Shown here in pieces: positions 26,142-35,146 of a stretch of DNA of 48,510 nt. The notes under the pieces are model-generated. The model saw nothing but the letters and a program-made list of their open reading frames with translations. It was not told the origin of the DNA and ran no database searches. The DNA is from Roseateles sp. (GTDB taxonomy: Bacteria > Pseudomonadota > Gammaproteobacteria > Burkholderiales > Burkholderiaceae_C). The stretch's first letter is position 1, and each line of letters begins with the position of its first letter. Location of the stretch: NCBI GenBank assembly GCA_018780415.1, contig JADMJQ010000071.1, forward strand, positions 3,295-51,804, written 5' to 3'. The translations under genes were made by a program, and so were the position numbers.

Positions 26142-28181
26142 TCAGGACTTCGCGTCGGCCGTCCATTGGCCGATTCTGAAAATCACGAACTCGGCGGGGT
26201 AGAGCGGTGCGACACCGATCAGGCAGACCAGGCGGCCGTTGTCGAGGTCGTTCTGCGTCATCGTCGAGCGGTCGCAGCGCACGAAAAAGGCCTTCTCGGG
26301 CTTGTCGCCGAGCAGGGCACCGTTCTGCCATTCGTTGAGCAGGAAGTCCGCGACCGAGCGGCGCAGATTGGCCCAGAGCTTCTCGCCGTTGGGCTCGAAG
26401 ACGGCCCACTGCGTACTCTTGTCAATCGAGTGCTCCAGGTAGGCGAAGTAACGGCGCAAGTTGACGTACTTCCATTCCGGGTCGGAGCTGATCAAGCGCG
26501 CGCCCCACAGCCGCATGCCGCGGCCCTCGAAGAAGCGGAAGCAGTTGATGCCCTCGGGGTTGAGCACTTCCTGCTGGGCCTTGTTAAGCAGGGTCTCGAA
26601 GCCCAGCGCCAGCGAGACGACTTCGTTGGCCGGCGCCTTGTAGACGGCGCGCTGGACGTCGTTGCGGGCATAGATGCCGGCGACGAAGCCGCTGGGCGGC
26701 AAGTCGATCTCCTTGCCGCCGATCGGGTCGAGCACGGTCACCCACGGGTAGTAAAGCGCGGCGTACTTGGAGTCGAGCTTGGCGCGCATATTGCGCACCT
26801 CGGCGATGCTCTGGCCCTCGGCGCTGTCGAGCACCGCGATGCGGTAGCGCATGTACTCGGCATGCTGAATCAGCAGCAGCTGGATGGAGTCGGCGTCACT
26901 CGCATAGTTGGCGTAGTCGGCGGTCGAGCCAGGGGCGGCGACGATGGAGATGTCCTCCAGGTCCTCGAACTGCTTCAGGCCCAGCGAGTAGTTGCGGTCG
27001 AGGAAGGCCTCGCCTTCGTAGTCCGCCGCGGTCGGTCTGGCGCCGTCGTTGCCGCCGTCGAGCAGAAAGTCGACCGAGATGCCTAGCCCCAGCTTGTCGA
27101 GCACGCCGATGCGGCGCTTGGTTTCGTCGCTGGTCGGCGCCAGCAGCGCGACCGGGTCGTCGCCGAACAGGCCCAGCAACACGTCGCCGGCCGAGGCGAT
27201 GTCGACAGGATCGCGGGCGATCACCAGCGGCAGCCGGATCGCATCGGAGGCCGAATTGGGCGTCGTGGCGAAATAGTCGAAGGCCGAATCGCGGCTCGCG
27301 CGGCTGGCGCCGCTGCGGTGTTCCGGGTCCAGCGGCAGACCGGCCCAAGTGCCCAGGTCGGTGCTGCCGTCACGACTCAGCAAGCTCACGCTGAGCGTCA
27401 CGACGCGAATCGCGTCGCCCTGGTCGAGGGCAGGGGAGGGGAAGAGCTGGGCCAGCGTCAGCGGGCCGCCTGGGCTCAGCGTCGGTACGGCGTCGAAATT
27501 CCATTCGGCCTCGTCCTCGTCCCAGCTGGCCTGGTAGAAGCCGCCCAGCGAGGCGTCGTCGGGGCTCTGGCGATCGGCCGACCAGACCAGGTCGCCGTGT
27601 TTCAGCGAGCGCACCGTTGTTTTCTCGGCCTTGGTGATTGGGTCGACGCCAACACTGAGGATGTTGCCGCCGGCCTTCAACGTGAAGCGCGCACGCGCAT
27701 TGCCGCCAACGCCGGGATGCCGTGCGCGCACGATCAGACCTGCGCCGAGCAGCTCGCGCACGCGGGCATGGCCATCCTGGTAGTAGCTGACGCCGCCTTT
27801 CTCGACGACGGCCCCTGCGGCGGCCTCCTCGGTGTCGGGGTCGATCGGCGCGTAGCGCACTGGTGTCGCAGCACCTTCCTCGTCCATAGGCTTGAACACG
27901 CGCGAGATGTAGAGCCGCTTGCCGCCATTGCTGAAGAAGGCGCGCACGCCCTGCCAGAGGTGGTTGACCAGCGGGCTGTCGGTGTCGAAGACCAGCTCCT
28001 TGCCGTCGCCGTAGATCTCCTCGAACTCGCCGAGGCTGGTGATGATGTCCGGCGGCAGATGCACGGGGCCGGTCCGGGCGGCGCCGATGAAGCCGGTGGT
28101 GGTTGTGGACACCCCTTCGATCGACTTGGATCGGAACGAGGTCTCTTCCACGAACACGCCGGGTGCAAGGTATTCGGGCAT
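26142..28181 (-). CDS. Tail sheath protein
   Basis: 679 aa; MPEYLAPGVFVEETSFRSKSIEGVSTTTTGFIGAARTGP; C-term NLRRYFAYLEHSIDKSTQWAVFEPNGEKLWANLRRSVADFL. Confidence 0.93.
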   Translation of the reverse strand: MPEYLAPGVFVEETSFRSKSIEGVSTTTTGFIGAARTGPVHLPPDIITSLGEFEEIYGDGKELVFDTDSPLVNHLWQGVRAFFSNGGKRLYISRVFKPMDEEGAATPVRYAPIDPDTEEAAAGAVVEKGGVSYYQDGHARVRELLGAGLIVRARHPGVGGNARARFTLKAGGNILSVGVDPITKAEKTTVRSLKHGDLVWSADRQSPDDASLGGFYQASWDEDEAEWNFDAVPTLSPGGPLTLAQLFPSPALDQGDAIRVVTLSVSLLSRDGSTDLGTWAGLPLDPEHRSGASRASRDSAFDYFATTPNSASDAIRLPLVIARDPVDIASAGDVLLGLFGDDPVALLAPTSDETKRRIGVLDKLGLGISVDFLLDGGNDGARPTAADYEGEAFLDRNYSLGLKQFEDLEDISIVAAPGSTADYANYASDADSIQLLLIQHAEYMRYRIAVLDSAEGQSIAEVRNMRAKLDSKYAALYYPWVTVLDPIGGKEIDLPPSGFVAGIYARNDVQRAVYKAPANEVVSLALGFETLLNKAQQEVLNPEGINCFRFFEGRGMRLWGARLISSDPEWKYVNLRRYFAYLEHSIDKSTQWAVFEPNGEKLWANLRRSVADFLLNEWQNGALLGDKPEKAFFVRCDRSTMTQNDLDNGRLVCLIGVAPLYPAEFVIFRIGQWTADAKS

Positions 28182-28200
28182 GGAAGTTCTCCTTGGGCGA

Positions 28201-29073
28201 CTAGGCAGCTAGGTAGACAAAGGGCGACGATCCGCTGCCGCGGATCACCAGCGGCGAACCGGCAACCAGCAGGGCCGGGGCGAGGGGCGTCGGGGGTGAG
28301 GCCGAAAGATCCTGCAGCAGCGGCACGGCTGGCAGCGACTGCAGTGCGCACAGATCAGGCACGGTGGCCGCCGCGATCGCGGGCGACCAGAAGGCATTCA
28401 GGCGCACCGGCCATTCGCTCAGTGGCGCCGCGATGTGGGCCGGCGAACCGCCCAGCGGCAGGTCTACCGGCGCCGGCAGCGCGCACAGAAGCAGCGCGCA
28501 GCCGCGCTGGTCGGCCAGGCCCTGGGCGAGCATGCGGCCATCGGCTTCCAGCCGCAGTTCGAGCCAGGCCCAGGCGGCGGGCTGGTCCGGGGCGGAGGCC
28601 AGACGGACTTCGACGCGCACCTCGCCGACGCCGGCTGGCACGGTCCGCGCCGGCGCGCAGAACAGTGGCACGTGGGCTTGCGCCGCCGGCGTCTGCGCGG
28701 CAGGCGACTGCACCAGGCAGGCAGGCTCGAAAAGGCCGCACTGCGGCAGGTCGGCCGGTACGGTCATCGGCAAGTAACGGCCGAGCCCGTCCTCGACCTT
28801 GAGCTCGTAGCGGCGTGTCGACGGTGGCGAAGTCATGCCGCCCGCCGCGTTCATGCCCTGCAGCCGGTGGCAGGCGAAGGCGCCGTAGGCGTTGGCGGAC
28901 AGCTGCCGCGGCGCCGCGTTCGGCTGCTGCGGATCGCTGAGGCGGACCTTCAGCCCCGCGCTGACAACGCGGCCGTCGAAGCGGTCGCGGAACATGACGC
29001 CGAAGATAGGCGTCAGCACGTTCGTGTCGAAGCCCGGTCGCAGGTCCCGCAGACTCATTTCCCGCAGGCTCAT
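28201..29073 (-). CDS. Hypothetical eCIS-cluster protein
   Basis: ORF 28201..29217; likely start MSLREMSLRDLRPGFDTN at 29073, ATGA-coupled to the upstream DUF4255 gene. Confidence 0.65.
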   Translation of the reverse strand: MSLREMSLRDLRPGFDTNVLTPIFGVMFRDRFDGRVVSAGLKVRLSDPQQPNAAPRQLSANAYGAFACHRLQGMNAAGGMTSPPSTRRYELKVEDGLGRYLPMTVPADLPQCGLFEPACLVQSPAAQTPAAQAHVPLFCAPARTVPAGVGEVRVEVRLASAPDQPAAWAWLELRLEADGRMLAQGLADQRGCALLLCALPAPVDLPLGGSPAHIAAPLSEWPVRLNAFWSPAIAAATVPDLCALQSLPAVPLLQDLSASPPTPLAPALLVAGSPLVIRGSGSSPFVYLAA

Positions 29074-29675
29074 GACGCCGGCTCCGCTTCGGTGCCGTAG
29101 CGCATCTCGCGCGTCGTCACCAGGCCAGCTTCGCCCATGGCCAACCCGGACTCCAGCATCACCATGCGGGCGACATACATCACCGAGGTCTGCCAGCGCG
29201 AGCGGTACTTGTCCCACAGGCCCAGGTAGTCGGCCAGGGCAGGAGGGTCCAGTGACAGCTCAACCGTCTCAAGCGGGCCGAAGACGGCCAGCTCGCGACG
29301 CGTCAGTGAGTGGTTCAGCTGGCTGGCGTCGAGCACCGCGTTGTCTTCGACGAAACGCATCGCCCAGCCAAGCAGGCGCAGTTGCCGCTCGGCCTCGCCG
29401 GCCCAGGGCGTCAGCATGAAGTGCAGGTCCAGTGGCAGTGACGGCCGGCGCAGGATGCCATCCGACCCTCGGCGCGGCTGCTGGTTGCGCGCCGCGGCGA
29501 CGGTGACTCGCCACAGCATCAGCGAGAAACCCTCGTTGACCATTTGGCTGCCGAAGTCGTGCGTCTGGTAGAGCTGGAACGACGGCTTGGATGTGAACTC
29601 GTCGCGCGGGCAACGCTCCTCGATCAGGCGCAACAGCGTCTTGGCGACGGCGGCGATGGCGAGGTGGCTGGCCAT
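29070..29675 (-). CDS. DUF4255 family protein (Pvc16/Afp16-like tail terminator)
   Basis: 201 aa; MASHLAIAAVAKTLLRLIEE...NQQPRRG...PLDLHFMLTPWAGEAERQLRLLGWAMRFVEDNAVLDASQLN. Confidence 0.87.
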   Translation of the reverse strand: MASHLAIAAVAKTLLRLIEERCPRDEFTSKPSFQLYQTHDFGSQMVNEGFSLMLWRVTVAAARNQQPRRGSDGILRRPSLPLDLHFMLTPWAGEAERQLRLLGWAMRFVEDNAVLDASQLNHSLTRRELAVFGPLETVELSLDPPALADYLGLWDKYRSRWQTSVMYVARMVMLESGLAMGEAGLVTTREMRYGTEAEPAS

Positions 29676-29693
29676 GGGTGTCGTGCTCCTGGC

Positions 29694-29960
29694 TCAGCCG
29701 CGCCGGCCGTAGGTTGGGTTCGTCGCCATCGGATCGGAGTTCTTCACCACACCCTCGCTTTCAAGTTTGGCCAAGGCCAGCTCGACCGTCAGCAAAGCCA
29801 CTTCCCCTTGGCGCGGCGCGAGCCACCAGCGTTGGATCCCTACCGCTGTGTCGGCGGCCTTCGGGTATTCATCCAGGTAGCTGCGGATCCAGGCCGCGGT
29901 CTCATCCACGGTCGGGCCCAGGGGAGATGTGCTGTCCATCGCGTTGCCCCATGGCGCCAT
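29694..29960 (-). CDS. Small hypothetical protein, first gene of eCIS operon (alternative start 29939)
   Basis: MAPWGNAMDSTSPLGPTVDETAAWIRSYLDEYPKAADTAVGIQRWWLAPRQGEVALLTVELALAKLESEGVV; 18 bp before DUF4255 gene. Confidence 0.6.
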   Translation of the reverse strand: MAPWGNAMDSTSPLGPTVDETAAWIRSYLDEYPKAADTAVGIQRWWLAPRQGEVALLTVELALAKLESEGVVKNSDPMATNPTYGRRG

Positions 29961-29979
29961 GCCATCCGCTTGGGGTGTC

Positions 29980-29994
29980 GCATCAAGCGTGCCA
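29980..29994 (-). promoter_or_regulatory. Sigma-54-type (-24/-12) promoter for eCIS operon
   Basis: Minus strand TGGCACG-CTTG-ATGC versus consensus TGGCACGN4TTGCW; GG-N10-GC spacing preserved, one mismatch. Confidence 0.6.
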
Positions 29995-30076
29995 GGCCTT
30001 GCGGCGCATGAATGAACGTGAAATCAATGACTTGGCGTTGCTGAGGGCCTAGGGTGGGGCGGTTTGGCCGTAGCTG

Positions 30077-30120
30077 AGGTGAGGCGCAATGGCAGCAGGT
30101 GAGGCGGCTTGGCCTCACCT
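30077..30120. promoter_or_regulatory. Triple 9-mer repeat AGGTGAGGC (two direct, one inverted), candidate enhancer/UAS
   Basis: AGGTGAGGC at 30077-30085 and 30097-30105; GCCTCACCT at 30112-30120; about 100-140 bp upstream of the -12 element. Confidence 0.55.
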
Positions 30121-30240
30121 AGTTCGTGGGGGAGTTTGCTGATCGGAGCGGGCTCTTTGGACGGCGCCTGCTGCATCCGGCTACTGTGTCGACGGCTCGC
30201 GTTTCTCGTACTTGCGAACCAGTCGCACGAAGCGGCTACG

Positions 30241-31239
30241 CTACTTGCCCGAGAGGCGCGCGGCCTCGCTGACATTGCCCTGCGTGTGCTGCAGTAGCGC
30301 GTGCACGTAGCTGCGCTCGAAATCGGCGATCACGCGGGCCTTGGCTTGCGCAAAGGGCGTCGTGCGGAAGTCGGCGGCTGTGGCCACGTCGGCGCAGGCA
30401 TTTGGGGAGAGATTGGGGGGGAGATTCGGGGGCGGCGATGCCAGGCCCATCTCTACCGTCATGCGGCTGTCCAGCAGGAAGCAGCGGTGCACCCGGTGTT
30501 CCAACTCGCGCACATTGCCGGGCCAGGTCTGATGCGGTGACAGCAACGCGTCGCGGCTGGCGGCGCTGAGCGTACGGCCAGGCATCCGGTACTGGGCGCA
30601 GAACCGGCGCACAAAGGTCTCGGCCAGCAGCAGAGCGTCGCCAGGGCGGTCGCGCAGCGGCGGCAGGTGCACGGTCAGCAGGTCCAGACGGAACAGCAGG
30701 TCGGTGCGGAAGTGGCCGCTGTTGGCCAGCGCCGCCAGGTCGGCATTGCTGGCGGCGATCAGGCGCACGTCGGCCTGATGGAAGCGTGTGGCGCCGACCG
30801 GGCGGTAGCTGCGGTCCTGCACGAAACGCAAGATGGCCGCCTGCGCGCGGGCGGACAGCGAGTCGATCTCGTCCAGGAACAGCGTGCCGCCCTCGGCCAG
30901 CCCGGCCAGGCCGCGGCTTTCGCCCTTGGCATCGGTGAAGGCGCCGCGCGCATGGCCGAACAATTCGGCCTCAAACAGCGAGTCGGGCACCGCACCGCAG
31001 TTCAGTGGCACGAAGGGTCCGGCCTGGCGGGCGCTGCAGTAATGGACCGCCCGGGCCGCCAACTCCTTGCCGGTACCTGTCTCGCCACGCAGCAGCACGG
31101 TGGCATCGACCGCCGCCCATTGTTGTAGTTGATCGAGCACCTGGCGGAACTGCGGTGATTCACCGATCAGGTTCAGCGCGCTCCAGTCTGGCGTGATGCG
31201 GTCGTCCACCGGGAACCCCGAAGCAGCAGAGCGCTGCAT
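30241..31239 (-). CDS. PspF-like sigma-54 transcriptional activator (bEBP), Fis-HTH truncated by in-frame TAG; original reading frame continues to 30181
   Basis: 332 aa AAA+ sigma-54 interaction domain (GETGTGKE, GAFTDA, GGTLFLDEID), ending GNVSEAARLSGK*; same frame continues RSRFVRLVRKYEKREPSTQ* at 30181. Confidence 0.88.
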   Translation of the reverse strand: MQRSAASGFPVDDRITPDWSALNLIGESPQFRQVLDQLQQWAAVDATVLLRGETGTGKELAARAVHYCSARQAGPFVPLNCGAVPDSLFEAELFGHARGAFTDAKGESRGLAGLAEGGTLFLDEIDSLSARAQAAILRFVQDRSYRPVGATRFHQADVRLIAASNADLAALANSGHFRTDLLFRLDLLTVHLPPLRDRPGDALLLAETFVRRFCAQYRMPGRTLSAASRDALLSPHQTWPGNVRELEHRVHRCFLLDSRMTVEMGLASPPPNLPPNLSPNACADVATAADFRTTPFAQAKARVIADFERSYVHALLQHTQGNVSEAARLSGK

Positions 31240-31489
31240 TTTAGGAGTCGCGACGTGGCGGTGAATCCCTAATGTGGACGATGAAGCCGGCCTGCAACTG
31301 GCAATTGTGTAAGGAGATGTTTCAGTTGGCCATGGCCGCCATGGCCGCCGAAGTGGCTGTGACGGCGTAGCTTCTTGTGTTATCCAGCGACTATCGGTTC
31401 GCTCAAGCGGCTGTCTTGCAGTCCGCGCGATTGGCTCGAACAGCTAGAAAGCCGCCATCGCCCATTGACTTGATGCTGCACGTCCAAAT

Positions 31490-31524
31490 ATTTAGTTGAC
31501 GCCTAAATTATTAATGCCTAAAGT
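31490..31524 (+). promoter_or_regulatory. Sigma-70-like promoter overlapped by MarR-type palindrome
   Basis: TTGACG (31496-31501)-17 bp-TAAAGT (31519-31524); palindrome ATTTAG-N7-CTAAAT (31490-31508) plus extra GCCTAAA half-site. Confidence 0.5.
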
Positions 31525-31548
31525 TGCACGCAACCAAGGAGACGTGCA

Positions 31549-33864
31549 ATGCGCATCAGCTGTATCGGTGGTGGCCCGGCAGGCCTGTATTTCGCGCTGC
31601 TGATGAAGCAGCAGAATCCGGCGCATCAGATTGAGGTGCTGGAGCGCAACAGGCCCGGCGATACCTTCGGCTGGGGCGTGGTGTTCTCGGACCAGACGCT
31701 GACCGCGATGCGCGAGGCCGACCCCAAGACCGCCGGGCAGATCCTCGATGCCTTCAATCACTGGGACGATATCGAAGTCCATATCAAGGGCCGCACGCTG
31801 CGTTCGGGCGGTCATGGTTTTTGCGGCATCGGCCGTATGAAACTCTTGAACATCTTGCAGGCGCGCTGTGTCGAGTTGGGCGTGGATCTGCGCTACCAGA
31901 GCGATGTGCAAGACGACGAGAGCCTGGATGCCGATCTGATCATTGCCGCCGATGGGCTCAATAGCCGCGTGCGGCAGAAGTACGCCGCGACCTATCAACC
32001 CGACATCGACCTGCGCCAATGCCGCTTTGTCTGGCTCGGCACGGCCAAGCTGTTCGAGGCCTTTACCTTCGACTTTCAGCAGACCGAGTGGGGCTGGTTC
32101 CAGGCCCATGCCTATCGCTTTGATGACACGACCTCGACCTTTATCGTCGAGGCGCCGCAGGCGGTGTGGGAAGCGGCCGGCATCGAGGCCATGAGCAAGG
32201 AAGAGGGCATTGCTTTTTGCGAGCGCCTGTTTGCCAAGGTGCTGGACGGTCACAAACTGATCTCCAATGCTGGCCATCTGCGCGGCTCGGCGCAGTGGAT
32301 TCGCTTCCCCCGCGTGGTTTGTCGCAACTGGGTGCACCACAATGGAAATGCGCCGGTCGTGTTGATGGGTGACGCCGCCCACACCGCGCATTTCTCGATC
32401 GGCTCGGGCACCAAGTTGGCACTGGAGGACGCGATTGCGCTGGCCAGGGATATCGGCGAGGCCCAGGGGGACTTAGGCCTAGCTTTGCCGCGTTATGTCG
32501 CCAGCCGCTCGATTGAGGTGCTGCGGATCCAGAACGCGGCGCGCAACTCGACCGAATGGTTCGAGAACATTGAACGCCATGCCCAACTGGCGCCCGAGCA
32601 GTTTGCGTATTCCTTGTTGACCCGCTCGCAGCGCATTTCGCATGAGAACCTGCGTCTGCGTGATGCCGCTTATGTAGCGCGTTTTGAGGCTTGGCTGGCA
32701 GGTGGGCAAGCGGTGCCGCCGATGTTCACGCCGTTCACGCTGCGTGGCCTGACGTTGAAGAACCGCGTCGTCGTGTCGCCGATGGCCCAGTATTCCTGCG
32801 TGGACGGCTTGGCCCGCGACTACCACCTGATGCATCTGGGCGCGCGCGCGGCCGGTGGCGCGGGTTTGGTGTTTGCCGAGATGACTTGTACCTCGGCCGA
32901 TGCCCGCATCACGCCCGGCTGCCCGGGTTTGTACACCGATGAGCAGGGCGCCGCCTGGGCCCGTATCGTTGAGTTTGTGCATGCCAACAGCAGTTCCAAG
33001 ATCGCCATGCAGCTCGGCCATGCCGGCGCCAAGGGAGCGACCCGGCGCGGCTGGGAGGGCATCGATCAGCCTTTGGGCGCTGGGCTGGATTGGCCGCTGA
33101 TTTCCGCCTCGCCGCAGCAGTACTTGACCGAGGTCAGCCAGACCTCGCGTGCCATGACGCGCGCCGATATGGATCGCGTGCGCGCCGACTTCTGCGCCGC
33201 CACCGTGCGTGCAGCAGACGCGGGCTTCGACTGGCTGGAACTGCACTGCGCGCATGGCTATTTGCTGTCCAGTTTCATCTCGCCCTTGACGAATCAGCGT
33301 AGCGATGAATACGGCGGTAGCCTGGAGAACCGCCTGCGCTATCCGCTTAAAGTGTTCAAGGCGATGCGGGCGCTGTGGCCGGCTGAAAAACCAATGTCGG
33401 TGCGGATATCCGCGCATGACTGGGTGATGGGTGGCACCACCCCCGAGGACGCGGTGCTGATCGCGGCCGCCTTCAAGGCCGCCGGCGCGGACTTGATCGA
33501 TGTGTCCTCCGGCCAGGTCAGCAAGCTGGAGAAGCCGACTTATGGCCGCATGTGGCAGACCCCGTTCTCGGAAAATATCCGTAACCGCGTCGGCATTGCG
33601 ACGATCGCGGTCGGTGCCATTTCCGAGGCAGATCATGTCAACAGCATCATCGCCGCCGGCCGTGCCGACCTCTGTGCGGTGGCCCGCCCGCATCTGGCCA
33701 ACCCGGCCTGGACGCTGACCGAGGCCGCGCGGATCGGCTACCAGGGCCCGGCAGGTCTGGACTGGCCGCTGCAATACCTGTCGGCCAAGCCGCAGCTGGA
33801 GAAGGAGTTCGAGCGCCAGCGTGCGCTGGCCCAGCCGGCTAAAAAAGAGGAGGGGGTCTTATGA
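31549..33864 (+). CDS. Bifunctional FAD monooxygenase / old-yellow-enzyme-type reductase, 2-aminobenzoyl-CoA monooxygenase/reductase (or salicylyl-CoA 5-hydroxylase) family
   Basis: 771 aa; N-term [16 protein letters not shown]... flavoprotein monooxygenase, C-term [31 protein letters not shown] domain; SD AAGGAG. Confidence 0.85.
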   Translation: MRISCIGGGPAGLYFALLMKQQNPAHQIEVLERNRPGDTFGWGVVFSDQTLTAMREADPKTAGQILDAFNHWDDIEVHIKGRTLRSGGHGFCGIGRMKLLNILQARCVELGVDLRYQSDVQDDESLDADLIIAADGLNSRVRQKYAATYQPDIDLRQCRFVWLGTAKLFEAFTFDFQQTEWGWFQAHAYRFDDTTSTFIVEAPQAVWEAAGIEAMSKEEGIAFCERLFAKVLDGHKLISNAGHLRGSAQWIRFPRVVCRNWVHHNGNAPVVLMGDAAHTAHFSIGSGTKLALEDAIALARDIGEAQGDLGLALPRYVASRSIEVLRIQNAARNSTEWFENIERHAQLAPEQFAYSLLTRSQRISHENLRLRDAAYVARFEAWLAGGQAVPPMFTPFTLRGLTLKNRVVVSPMAQYSCVDGLARDYHLMHLGARAAGGAGLVFAEMTCTSADARITPGCPGLYTDEQGAAWARIVEFVHANSSSKIAMQLGHAGAKGATRRGWEGIDQPLGAGLDWPLISASPQQYLTEVSQTSRAMTRADMDRVRADFCAATVRAADAGFDWLELHCAHGYLLSSFISPLTNQRSDEYGGSLENRLRYPLKVFKAMRALWPAEKPMSVRISAHDWVMGGTTPEDAVLIAAAFKAAGADLIDVSSGQVSKLEKPTYGRMWQTPFSENIRNRVGIATIAVGAISEADHVNSIIAAGRADLCAVARPHLANPAWTLTEAARIGYQGPAGLDWPLQYLSAKPQLEKEFERQRALAQPAKKEEGVL

Positions 33865-34640
33865 ACACGCCGGCAGTGACACCGGCGCTGAGTGGCTTGC
33901 ATGCGGCCGTCACCGGCGGCGGCAGCGGCATCGGTGCGGCGGTGGCGCAGCGCTTGGCGGCGGCGGGTGCCCGGGTCACGTTATTGGGGCGCAATCTTGA
34001 CAAGCTGCAGGGCCAAGCTGCTGCGCTGGCCTCGCTCGGCCAAGTGGAGGTTTGCCTGGTCGATGTGGCAGACGAGGCCAGCGTCAAGGCGGCGTTCTTG
34101 CAAATTGGCGCCGTCGATATCCTGGTCAATAACGCCGGTCAGGTGGAAACCGCGCCCTTGGCCAAAACCTCGCTGGCACTGTGGCAGACGATGCTCAATG
34201 TCAATCTGACCGGCACCTTTCTGTGTTCGCGTGAGGTCGTAGACGGCATGAGCGAGCGCGGCTTTGGGCGCATCATCAATGTGGCCAGCACCGCCGCAAT
34301 AACGGGTTACGCCTATGTGGCCGCCTATTGCGCGGCCAAACATGGTGTGCTTGGCCTGACCCGCGCGATGGCCATGGAGTTTGCCAAGAAGGGCGTGACC
34401 ATCAATGCGGTCTGCCCTGGTTACACCGAGACGGACATCATCGCCCGGGCGCTGGACAAGATCGCCGACAAGACCGGCCGCAGCCTTGATGCGGCACGCG
34501 CCGAACTGGTGGCCGCCAACCCGCAGGGCCGCCTGGTGCAGCCGCAGGAAGTGGCCGACACGGTGCTGTGGCTGGCGCAGCGCGGCAGCTCGGCGGTAAC
34601 GGGCCAGGCCATCGCGGTTTGCGGCGGAGAGTTGATGTGA
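33861..34640 (+). CDS. SDR family oxidoreductase (3-hydroxyacyl-CoA dehydrogenase-like)
   Basis: [29 protein letters not shown]. Confidence 0.9.
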   Translation: MNTPAVTPALSGLHAAVTGGGSGIGAAVAQRLAAAGARVTLLGRNLDKLQGQAAALASLGQVEVCLVDVADEASVKAAFLQIGAVDILVNNAGQVETAPLAKTSLALWQTMLNVNLTGTFLCSREVVDGMSERGFGRIINVASTAAITGYAYVAAYCAAKHGVLGLTRAMAMEFAKKGVTINAVCPGYTETDIIARALDKIADKTGRSLDAARAELVAANPQGRLVQPQEVADTVLWLAQRGSSAVTGQAIAVCGGELM

Positions 34641-35146
34641 CGGAACTGGATCTGGAATCGCGTGCCAGCGATCATGACCACCAGGCCCTGCGCCTGTGGC
34701 TGCGCCTATTGACCTGCACCCACCGCGTCGAGGGCGTGATCCGCAACCGTCTGCGCCAAGACTTTGCCACCACCTTGCCGCGCTTTGACCTGCTGGCCCA
34801 GCTGGAGCGCAGCCCGGACGGTCTCTCCATGCGCGAGCTGTCCAAGCGCTTGATGGTGACCGGCGGCAATATCACCGGCATCACCGATCAGTTGGAACGT
34901 GAGGGCCTGGTCGTGCGCGAAGCACACCCCAGCGACCGGCGCTCCTTCACGGTCAAGTTGACGCCGTCCGGCCGGCAGCAATTCAAGCGCATGGCCAGCA
35001 CCCATGAGCAATGGGTGGTCGAGCTGCTGGCCGGCTGGTCAGCAGAAGAAAAGAGTCAGGTCCATGGCCTGCTGGCGGGCCTGAAGTCTCATTTGACAAA
35101 TTTGCCTGCGGTGGATGTGGCCGGGCCCAAGGAGAAAGCACAATGA
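34637..35146 (+). CDS. MarR family transcriptional regulator
   Basis: GTG start overlapping SDR stop; winged helix [63 protein letters not shown]. Confidence 0.88.
   Translation: MTELDLESRASDHDHQALRLWLRLLTCTHRVEGVIRNRLRQDFATTLPRFDLLAQLERSPDGLSMRELSKRLMVTGGNITGITDQLEREGLVVREAHPSDRRSFTVKLTPSGRQQFKRMASTHEQWVVELLAGWSAEEKSQVHGLLAGLKSHLTNLPAVDVAGPKEKAQ

Noticed and set aside
1-29960. Ordinary prophage
   Set aside because: No capsid, portal, terminase or integrase; presence of AAA+, DUF4157, DUF4255 and DUF5908 favours eCIS.
30097-30120. AGGTGAGGC palindrome as rho-independent terminator of the bEBP gene
   Set aside because: No U-tract on either strand and an extra direct copy upstream; enhancer-like repeat is a better fit.
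32479-33774. 431-aa minus-strand ORF opposite the monooxygenase/reductase
   Set aside because: Shadow ORF in high-GC coding DNA; opposite strand carries clear OYE domain.
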